A stretch of 64,000 bases of DNA. Source: Panopea generosa. Its lineage: Eukaryota; Mollusca; Bivalvia; Adapedonta; Hiatellidae. How positions within the stretch are numbered: the stretch's first letter is position 1; each line of letters opens with the position of its first letter. Below the pieces are notes generated by a model. It was not told where the DNA came from. It ran no database searches and saw nothing but the letters and a program-made list of their open reading frames with translations. Both the position numbers and the translations under genes were made by a program. The DNA lies in contig CM055898.1 of the NCBI GenBank assembly GCA_029582155.1, forward strand, positions 22,243,339-22,307,338, in the 5' to 3' direction. Shown here piece by piece: positions 12,101 through 24,100 of this stretch.

Positions 12101-15100
12101 GTTTTTAAACCCGCTTTTTAATCAACTCCAGAGTAATAATTAGAAGTAAAGGTAAGTTTTAACATAAATTGCATTTTATTTGTATTGAAGTTAAAATATA
12201 ATCACAGGAAATAAAAAAAGCCATTTAATAATGTTATTAATACAATTTTCAATTAATATTGACCATTTTATAAGGAAAAATCAGTGAAAATCGTCCGAAA
12301 ATAAAATACTGCTGTTAAAGAGATTCTGTGGGACTATATTAAAATAACAAAACAAAACTAAAGCGAAAGCTGATACTTCAAACCCACAACCTTGGCCTGA
12401 ATCGAATGGTAATTAGATGAGGGTTTCAGACCACTCAGACATAGAGGACCCTGAAGTATATCATTGTATTTCTCACCCATAAATTATATAAGTTATACTG
12501 GTCACTGTTTTATAAATTATAAAATTAAAAAATTTTTTTACGATAATCACAAAACATCTTAACCTTCTTAAGATTTATGTACAAATGCAATGTGACACCT
12601 AGTTGAAACACGTCAATGGTGCAATATTTTTGCAAATTTAAAAACGAATATTACTAACAAGACTTAAAAAACTTCGTAAAATGATGTAAGCATAAGATGT
12701 AAACTTCAAATTTCACATTAAGTACAAACAATAGTGAAATGGGCCGCTGTTCCATTATTTTAAAACAATGTCGATGACAAGTGGTTCATGCACTTCTACC
12801 CTGGAAACAAGATGACAGTTCTTTTATATTAGAACAACTAATTAACTAACCTCTCCTTTATGTCTCCTCTTTCTACACCCTCCGCAATCTCCCTCATGGC
12901 TGTGCAGATCTCCTCCCGGGATGTGTACGAGAAACATACATTGAGTGTAGCTCTGAAAATAGATGAGGAAATAATGTATAAATGGGGTATGTTTCTCATT
13001 GTATTGAGAGTACAATGTTCTTAATAGCAGAAAAGAAAGAAATGAAATTAAGATTAATATAGTAGCAGCTGTAATCTCTTAACGGAAGTACTTTTTTTCC
13101 CCACTATGTTAGCCTATATATACTCACAGTTCCCATGTTGCCATATATCTATTTAAACAGTAATATATTAACAAGAAATGTCACTGGTAAGTGTCACATG
13201 CAGCAAAATGGTCTGTGAAAAAAACAATATATTGTATATTAGGTAGCGATGTATCCACGAATATCAAGAGTCATGAACTGACATTTCAGACTAGGCAAAA
13301 TTTCATGGTTTTTTACATTAAAGTGTGACCTTGACCTTTGTGTAACCGTGACATATGATGTAACGGTCTGGGTATTTCTACAGGTAAATGCAGGTAACAC
13401 ATCATTATGACATGTGATCATGAAAATCATGAAGAACAATTATGCGCTTTGAAAGTCAATAAAATTTGGGTAGCTGCAGTTTGGTTGGAGCACGGCAAAC
13501 AATTTACTTTTTAAGGACGGCCTAATAGTATATATTTAAAGTTTAACCAACAAGCAAGAGCAAACAATGTATTCAGCTAATACCGCAGTACCTGTAAGTT
13601 CTAAAAATAGAATCAGCATTACAGCTTACAGGCTGTTCCCAAATCTTGGATAATATTGCAGACTTCTGGAGTTATGTTTTATTATCCCCCAACCCATAAT
13701 GTTAAAAAAATATCTCGCACATACATGTTTATAATGAAAGTTGAAAAATAAACATAATGACAAATGTTTAAAAGTTACATATGTCAGAATTCTACTAGCC
13801 AATTATGTAATTTTATCCTGTAACAAAATTATTATCAGTAAAATGTATGTACCGATGATATGTAAATTCTAACACCAGGCTGAAAGTACCAGGTGTAACT
13901 ACTGAGTATAAATACAGAGGCAATCATCTACTACAGTCGAGGAAGTCCGCCACCTTAGAGATATCTACATTTGTTATTTCAAAAAAACATTGATTCAGTT
14001 TCAAAACTTAATTGGGCTCTAAGGTATACCTTGACTTCCTTTTTGGTTCTTTTTTTTTTTTAATTACTTTATCAAATGTTTGCAATGATGTCTTATTTTG
14101 AATAAATTATATTATAATAATGTAAAACAAGAATTGTCACTGGTGAGTGTCGCATGCCCCCCAAATGGTTGTTGAAAAATAACAATATAATTATGTTATA
14201 ATAAATTATGTTATAATAGGTAGCGATGTATCCATGAATATTAAGAATAATGGACTGACGTTTCACACTAGACTTGCAATTTCATGTTGTTTTTTTTTTT
14301 ACATTAAAACATGACCTTGACCTTTATATAACCTTGACCTTGACATCTGATGTAGTGGTCTGGGTATTTCTACAGGTAAATGCAGGTGACACATCATTAT
14401 GACATGCTGATCACATGTGTCAAGCTATTTTTAAAAACCCTCCATGTAAGACAAAGTTACAGACCAGACATGAAATAGCAAAAAACTGAAAGTGTGACCT
14501 TGAGGTAAGGTTCTTGGTCTTAATGTGACACATCGTCATGTTATGTTGATCAATTGATAAATAGAGCAAAGTGTTTTTTGAAATCCATCCATGTATGATA
14601 AAGTTACAGACTGGACATGAAATCTCAAATAGACTCAAAGTGTTGTCGAAAATACTCAAAGTATGACCTTCACCTTCGAGGTCTGGGTGTGGGTCTTACG
14701 CGCGACATGTCATCATGTCATGATGATGAAATGATCCAAGCGTTTTTAAAATTTATCCATAGGTAACAAAATTACAGACCGAACACGAAAATCTCAAACA
14801 GACTTAAAGTGTCATCAAACAAAGTTAAATTGTGACCCTGACCTTTGAAGAAGGAATATGGGTTTATGCGTGACACAACATCATGTCATGTTGATCATTT
14901 GTAGCAAGTATTTATAAAATACATCTCTGCATGACAGTTACTGGCGGGATACGAAATCTCACACAGACTCAAAGTGTTGTCAAACAAACTCAAAATGTGA
15001 CCTTGACCTTTGAGGTACTGGTGTGGGTCTTACGAGCAACATGTTGTCATGTCATGAAAATGAATGAATCAAGTGTTTTTGAAATTTATCCATAGATGAC

Positions 15101-18100
15101 AGTTACAGACCGGACACGAAATCTCAAACAGACTGAAAGTGTCGTCAAACAAAGTTAAATTGTGACCTTGATCTTTGAACAGAGAGCCTGGGTGTTATGC
15201 ATGACACATCGTCATGTTATGTTGATCATTTGTAACAAGTATTTATAAAATTCATCTATGCATGACAAAGTTACAGGCCGGACACGAAATCTTACAAAGA
15301 ATCAAAGTGATGTCAAACAAACACAAAGTGTGACCTCGACCTTTGAGGTACGGGTGTGGGTCTTACTCGTGACACATTGTCATGTTATGTTGATCATTTT
15401 TAGCAAGTATTAACAAAATCCATCAATGCATGGCAAAGTAACAGACTGGACACGAAATACGGGACAGACACTGTGATTACTATATGCTACCCCAAAAAGT
15501 GTGTGGTGGAGGGGGGGGGCATAACAATGTGAAAAGCACAAGAACAATGGACAAGTCAATAATACTTTTAATACTTTATCCGCCATGGCATCAGGCCTTC
15601 CTTAAAAAAAATAGTTGTTCACTGTGCTCTGACCTAGTATTTTTCAAGTGGATAGGTGATAAAGTTTAAACAAGAAGCAAGAGAAAATAATGTATTCAGC
15701 TATCGGTAATACCTGTAAGTTCTAAAAATAGAAGCAACATTACAGCTTGCAGACTGTTCCCAAATTCTGGACAATATTGCAGACTTCCTATTATCCCCCG
15801 TAATGTTAAACACAAAAGTATCTCTTAAACACATGTTTATAATGAAAGTTGAAAAATAAACATAATGACAAATGTTTAAAAGGAACATATGTCAGAATTC
15901 TACTAGCCAATTATGTAATTTTATCCTGTAACAAAATTATTATCAGTAAAATGTATGTACCGATGATATGTAAATTCTAACACCAGGCTGAAAGTACCAG
16001 GTGTAACTACTGAGTATAAATACAGAGGCAATCATCTACTACAGTCGAGGAAGTCCGCCACCTTAGAGATATCTACATTTGTTATTTCAAAAAAACATTG
16101 ATTCAGTTTCAAAACTTAATTGGGCTCTAAGGTATACCTTGACTTCCTTTTTGGTTCTTTTTTTTTTTTTGACAACTTTACCAAATGTTTGCAATAATGT
16201 CTTATTTTGAATAATTAATATTATAATAAATATAATAATGTAAAACAAAATGTCACTGGTAAGTGTTGCATGCCACCCCCCACCTCCCCACCCCCAGACT
16301 AGACATGTAATTTCATGTGTATTACATTAAAGTGTGACCTTGACATTGTCTAACCTTGACATTGACATCTGATGTAGTGGTCTTGGTATTTCAACAGTTA
16401 AATGCTGCTGAAACATCATCATGACATGTTGATCACTTGTGTCAAGCTATTTTAAAATCCCTAAAGTTATTGTTAGACAAAGTAATAGATCAATTGTTGA
16501 TAAATTCAGCCAAGTGATTTTGAAATCCATCCATGTATAATAAAGTTAAAGGACAAACTTGAAATCTCAAACAGATTCAAAGTGTTGTCATACATACAAT
16601 AAGTGTGACTTTGACCTTTGAGTTATGGGTCTAGGTCTTACTTATGACATGTCATCATGACATCTTGATAAATTGAGCCAAGTTAAAGGCAAAGTCACAG
16701 ACCAGACACACAATATCAAACAAATTGTGAGTGTGACCTTGATCTTTGCGAAAGGTTCTGGGTCTTACATGCGACACTTAATTATTTCATATTGATCAAC
16801 TGAGCCAAGTCAAAATGACTCAAAATGTTGTCAAACTCAAATTATGACCTTGACCTTTGAGAGACGGGTGTGGGTCTTACTCGCAACACGTCGTCATATT
16901 ATGTTGATCAATTGTAGCAAGTATCATTAAAATCCATCTATGCATGACAAAATTATACGCCGGACAAAGAATCTCACCGACTCTGTGTTGTCAAACAAAC
17001 TCAAATTGTGACCTTGACCTTTGAGGTACAGGTGTGGGTCTTACTTGCGACATATTGTCAAGTTATTTTGATCATTTGTAGCAAGTATTTATATAATCCA
17101 TCTATGCATGACAAAGTTACAGGCTTGACACGAAATCTCACACAAACTCGAAGTGTTATCAAACAAACTCAAATATAGACCTTTACCTTTGAGTTACGGG
17201 TGCGGGTCTTACTCGGGACACTTCATCATGTTATGTTGATCATTTGTACCATGTATCAACAAAATCCATCTATGCATGACAAAGATACAGGCCGGAAAAG
17301 AAATACCGAACAGACGTATGTTACTATATTCCACCCCAAATATACCATGACTCAGCAAATTGTTGGCGAAAAAAATAACCAAATATTCATGTATATAAAA
17401 TTTCTATAAACAAAGGGCCAAGATGACCCTATATATCATCCAACATAAGTAGATTATATAATACATGTACACTCAAAATTCCAGAAAGACAAGATGGGCA
17501 AGTAGTTAGAATTTTGATTTGTTATGAAGATGGAACAGATGAGTAGAAGAGTTCAAACTTGGTAGAGGTTCACCCATGGTAAATGTCAGTGAAATTACGT
17601 CAAAATCAGGTCAGTAAATTCTGACAAGAAGGCTTTTGAAGTTTTTACTATAGCTGCGAAGTCTTCGAACTAAGATAAAAATCCAGTTCCAGCACAAAAC
17701 TAACCTGTTATGTTTGAGAACGGTTTCAAACTAAAGCATCAGACTAAACTATTGTGTATGAAACAATCCACAGTTCCAGCACAATAAATATTCCTATGAG
17801 TTTCAAACACAAGCCTTTCCAAAGCCTATCACGTGAAAGAATCTTTGTCGCAGTGCACTCTCCCCCAAAAACAATTAAGCTCCTCCTCCAAGATTTCAAG
17901 TACACTTGGACATTGTTAATCTTAAGCAGACTTCTTGCTGTGATGAAAGTAGCTAAAACTAGAGCTATCACTGAAGGTGATGAATACCCCCGAACGCCAC
18001 CATGACAGAAAATGGTTTACCATTGTATGAAGTTTTATTAAATTATATCTAATAGTTTTAAAGTTATGCTCCAGACAAGGGAAATATATAAAAGGGCAAT

Positions 18101-21100
18101 AACTCTGTAATTAGCAAGAATAGAGTTATGTTTCCTGTACACTGCACTTCCTGTAATTATATTCTACCATTGTATGAAGTTTGATGAAATTCCATCCAGT
18201 ACTTTAAAAGTAATGCTCCGGACAAGGGAAATATATCAAAAGGCAATTACTCTGTAATTAGCAAGAATAGAGTTATGTTTCCTGTACACTGCACTTCCTG
18301 TCATTATATTCTACCATTGTATGAAGTTTGATGAAATTCCATCCAGTACTTTAAAAGTAATGCTCCGGACAAGGGAAATATATCAAAGGGCAATAACTCT
18401 GTAAATAGCAAGAATAGAGTTATGTTTCTTGTACACTGCACTTCCTCTCATTATATTCTACCATTGTATGAAGCTTGATGAAATTCCATCTGGTACTTTT
18501 CAAGTTATGCTCCGGAAAAGAAAAAATATCAAAGGGCAATAACTCTGTAATTAGCAAGAATAGAGTTATGTTTCTTGTACACTGCACTTCCTCTCATTAT
18601 ATTCTACCATTGTATGACGTTTGATGAAATTCCATCCAGTACTTTTCAAGTGATGCTCCGGACAAGGAAAATTGCAACGGACAGACCGACCGACAGACCG
18701 ACCACAGGTTGACTCCAATATACCCCCTCAAACTTTGTTTGTCGGGGGTATAAATATGGTATTGCTTTATTATGAAGCAGTAAACCATCATTTTCTGAAC
18801 CATAAAAACTCTGACTTTTATATTCAGAAAAAAAACCTATTTTAAAATGGTTCATGATATATGAATAATATTTCAAGGAGTAGTTGTTAAAAGCTTAAAG
18901 TTAACGACGGACACCAGGCGATCACAAAAGCTCACCTGTGAGCCTTTGGCTCAGGTGAGCTAAAAATGGTTGATAAAAATTGCGAGTAAAGTTGATATTT
19001 TGCCAGTTGAAATATCTTGTACTCGCAAAAATGTGTGAATGCAAAAAAAAGTCAAATTCTAGCCCTGCCCCTTCTCGAACCCTCACAGACTTCTTAAAAA
19101 CAGTAGATAATTGCACAAAAGAAACCAGAACTATGTTAGCATTTGTTTTTTTTTGTTTCAAGGATGACTTATATCCATTATATTACAGACTGAATATTAA
19201 GTGTCATTTTTATGCCAACAAGAGCTAACAGATGATCAGCTAACCTAACAAGTATATTCATCAAGGCCACACTTCCCAGAAAACAGAGCATTATTAAATA
19301 TTTTGAAGGCTAAGTTAATTATTCATAGTGATTAATGATTGACTGATTGAATATTTAGCATCTTTTTATGCAATCAAATCTTCAAGGGCTTTCAGACGAT
19401 CAGTTAACCTAACCATTGTTTCCTGGGATTTTCAAAAGGTTAAATAATACCCTAGAACACCCCATCTCCATAAGTAATTGATAACTTTCCCACTTGAATC
19501 AACAATGAGAAAGGAATGATAATGAGACATAATGTCATATACATGTATAAATCATCCTGGAGACTATCACCAGGCAGGGATTCGAACTCACGACTCCTGG
19601 ATTGATAGTCAGACGTGTAACAGACAGAGATAATCGGGCCCATCTTATAGTGATCAAAGTAATTTTGATAAATACTGAATGATTTTAGTAGTACTACTCA
19701 CACAATTAAAATTTGGTGACTACATGCAGAACAGTTTTAAAGAAACTTCACTTAACACAAAAACATCACATTTTATAGGCTGATGTAATTATTTATAGCA
19801 GTCCGGTTCAAAGGAAAGTTTGGGAAGTATCACCCATTACACTACTATTAACCAAATTTGGTGGCTCTGACCTAAACAGTTTCAGAAAATGTAGCTAACT
19901 GGTAAATGCAAGAATCGCCATTAAAAATGCTGACCTTGCCTCGTCATTCAAACTCTTTTAAGATGAAACAATATGTAAACTAGCATTATTAATCAAATAG
20001 AAATCAAATTGAAATCACACAACTCACTTGGTACATGACAATATACATGGCAATTTAAGCTGGAAATCTATTTTAGTCAAAACTGGGCATATAGGCCCTT
20101 ATCAATATACAAATATCATTTTGGCATGTTTAAAAAGTTATTCTCATGACAATATGGGGTAAGTGAGTCTATACAGTTATGATATATTAAAAACAAGAAA
20201 ATATCGGTGGAACCGATGGATGCTCCCCAAGTGAGTGTTTCACTCTGTACCATATTCCCTTAGTGCTGATGGCTCCTTGGTTGAAAAATACCATACTGTA
20301 TAGCAGGAACAATATGTGGCTCTGCACTTGACAGAACTCATTTGCAAATCAAATGACAATATGTGCATATCCTAGCTATTTTACAAAATCAAAACCAGAG
20401 GTTGTAGCGAAATAGCGTCATGAAGACAATATGCACATTTCCACTTGGTAATCATGCATCCTATCAAGTTTCATAGAATTCCAACCAGAGGTTGTAGAGA
20501 AATAGAGCGGAGAAGAGTTTGGTCACAGACAGAACGAAAGGGCCACAACTCCAAGAAAAATCATCGAACTGGAACACAAACATAGCAAATTACATAAAAC
20601 TCCAACCTGAGGTTGTAGAGAAGTAGTGTGGACGATAATTTGGTCACAGACTCAATGAAAGTGCCATAGAAATAGTGTGGACAATAATTTGGTCACAGAC
20701 TCAATGAAAGGGACATAACTCAGTTAAAATCATCGAACCGGAACACAAAGACAAAATGAGCATCTCCACTTGGTAGTGATGCATCCTAGCTAGTTTTATA
20801 AAATTTCAATATGGGGTTGTAGAGAAATAGCGTGGACAAGAATTTGGTCACAGACAATCAAAGGGCCATAGCTCCGTGAAAAATCATCGAACTAAAACAT
20901 AAAGACAACATGCGCATCTGAACTTGGTAATGATGCATCCTAGCAAGTTTCATAAAATTCCAACCTGAGGTTGTAGAAAAATAGTGCGGACAAGAATTTA
21001 GTCACAGATTCAATTAAAGGGCCGTCACTCCATGAAAAATCATCAAACCGGAACACAATGATATTATGCACATCTGCACTTGGTAATGATGCATCCTAGC

Positions 21101-24100
21101 AAGTTTCATAAAATTCCAACCTGATGTTGTAGAGAAATAGCCTGGACAAGTATTCGGTCACAGACTCAATTAAAGATCCATAACTCCGTGGAAAATCATC
21201 GAACCGGAACATAAAGATATTATGCGCATCTCCACTTGGTAGTGATGCATCCTAACAAGTTTCATAAAATTCCAACATTGGGTTGTAGAGAAATAGCCCA
21301 GACAAGAATCTGATCAGACAGAATCAAAGGGCCATAAGTCTGTAAAAAATCATCAAACCGGAACAAAATGACATTATGCATATCTCCACTTGGTAGTGAT
21401 GCATCCTAGCAAGTTTCATAAAATTCCAACCAGAGGTTGTAGAGAAATAGCCCAGACAAGAATTTGGTCATGCACGCACGCACGAAGCAGCGACTTTATG
21501 CTTCCCCACTTTGGGGGAGCATAAAAAAGATTTTAGCCAATTTTAGGTCAAACTGTCTTGTCAAGTATGACATTCAACATCCAAATGGACACTGAGTTAG
21601 AAAGAGCAAAGCAAAGAGAACATGTTAGTAAAATTGATTAGAGAAATGGACAATGAATGTAGCGAACAAGAAAACTAACTACACAAACATTGAATGAAAA
21701 ATATATTTACATGAACATTGAATGAGAAAACTAACTATGAGGCATGTTCAGAAATTATTGAGACACTGCCTGTTTTTTCCAATATCCCTTACAGTCTTTG
21801 TTCAATTTTGGTACAAGTATAAAGGAACCTCTTATCATAACAATAAAGAAATAAAAATAATCATTAAGCAGGTGTACAACAATTATTGTTGGAGTAGTCA
21901 CTGGTAAGGGTACCTAGAGCAAGCCATTGAAATTGGTTGTTACAAATATGTCCTCTATGAAAAATAGTTATGAAAACATAGAAATAGCACGAAAACATCA
22001 TAATTAAAGTCATACAGACACTACGAATTTGAGTTTGGCACGGTTCGTATGAAAACAAGTATCCTGCATTTAATGGAAGTCGGTGAAAAATAAATCACGG
22101 TGTAATAATGAGTTTGGAGATTAAGGCAGAGCAGCGAACAATCATTAAAGCTTGTGTTGAGTTGGGAAAGACACCAATGGAAACAAAGAAAAATTAGAAA
22201 AGAGGTTGTGCTTTCGATAGACCCTGACATCAATAGACCCTGACATTGGTCCAGTGGTGCCAATGCATTGAAATTTTGCATAGAGACAAATTAATGTTCC
22301 ATAATGTAATTTACAATGTCTCAAGACTTTCAGAACCTCGTATCATGTTGCCATAAGCTCAATCAAATGCAAATTTCTCTTTATTTCCATAAAAATGGTT
22401 TATTTATATGTTTATATAGAATGTGTCATAACTTACCTATATATCACAAACATGATCTGACTGTACATTAATAACAACTAACATTACACTCACTAACAGC
22501 TTAGCAAAAAAGAAATTATGAAGTTTTCAATGCTATACCCATGGTTGTAATGTCGGAAGCTGTTAACTATTATCTTCCATCCAGATATTGTCTTTGTGAC
22601 ACATACAAGTCAATCTAGGTATTGAAGTAGTGTATAAACATTATTCTGTGTACAACACCCATGCAGAAAATGATTTATAATAATTTCAATACAAATATGG
22701 CTATTTCAGTTATTTTAAAAGAAATTAAGAAAATGCTGCAAAGTTATAAATTTATTAACATGCTGAATTCAAAATCATGCTTGAACACAATTTCCAGCAT
22801 TCATATAAAAATATGTAGCCAGTCAATGACTCCAAACCAGGACCTTTCGCTAACAAAGTGAATGCTCTATTGACTAAGCTAGCTGGACGGCCAACATACG
22901 CTTTTCTTCTTACAGATAAAGTACATACCCCGACACACAAATTACAGAATACCGGACTCTGTTTCGAATTCAAAAGTATTAAAGGTAATACAAATTTGTA
23001 GCAGAAAGCTAAAGATGCCTGCATTTATTTTTTGTATGAGGCTAGCATTAAAAAATATTTGTTTGCTGTGCTCCAACCCAGTATTTTTCATGTGGGTAGG
23101 TAGGTAGCTAATTTTTTATTATTTTTTTTTACTAAAAATTTTGATTTTGCACAAGTAGTCATTTTACAGAACAAGAGGGCCTGAGGACGCCCTACTGACT
23201 CATAGTGGCCATAGCACTTTTTGAAATTCCACAATATTTACCCTCTATAACAACTTATGGATAAATACCCCCACCACACCCATACTGAATAAAAACTTAA
23301 TTGCTATGAAAAGGAAATACTTAAAATTCCCATACCATTCATCTGTAAAAAAAAAAAAAAGTCCCCTGTACAGTACCTTTATACAAACCAGCCCCTTAAT
23401 TTGTCAGAACTTCAATCACCCACTCTTAGCGATTTGTTATGAGCAGAAATGATTCAAATTTTAAAAAGATTTTTTTTTTTTTACCAGTGCTCCAGATAAG
23501 GTGCGTATTTGCGTAAATAAGCATTGAAATTGACAAAAAATGCATTGAAAATAATAAAAGTGCGTACCGGTACGCATAAACAATTGAATTTAAGCATTTC
23601 ATTGGCGATCTTGTGGGTATTGTATTTCCAAATACCGGGGTTTTCACAACGGAAGTAGACACCGTGAAATAAACAGCGAACTGTTACTGCTATGTAAAAC
23701 ATAGTCTGGTTCCCTGACCTATACCGATAAAATCGACTGTTTATTGGTAGATCGGGGAACCACACTAACTATATAGGAGTTATTTCCCGTAGATCATTGT
23801 CACTGAGACGAACATGGGAACATGTTGAGTATTTCCGAGTGTTTTAAAGAGGCCTGCTATAAACGAACCTGCATTACTTTAGCCGATTACTTTATCGTAT
23901 TTATTATAAATGGCATCGTCTGCTTATGGCGTCGGAAGACGAAAAAAAAACAACAGAAACCCAATCATTATCTGCTAACTTAATCCAGTTCTTTAAGAAA
24001 AACAATACTCTCAAAAGTGAGTTATTGATGCATGTATTACGAAGTCACAAAAAATGAACAAAAAACACACGGGTGGCAAGGTCAATAGAAATACCATTGA

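Noticed and set aside
13168..17345. CRISPR-like regular repeats
   Set aside because: Units are ~166 bp and degenerate with no short identical repeats and unique spacers; this is eukaryotic DNA with spliced genes.
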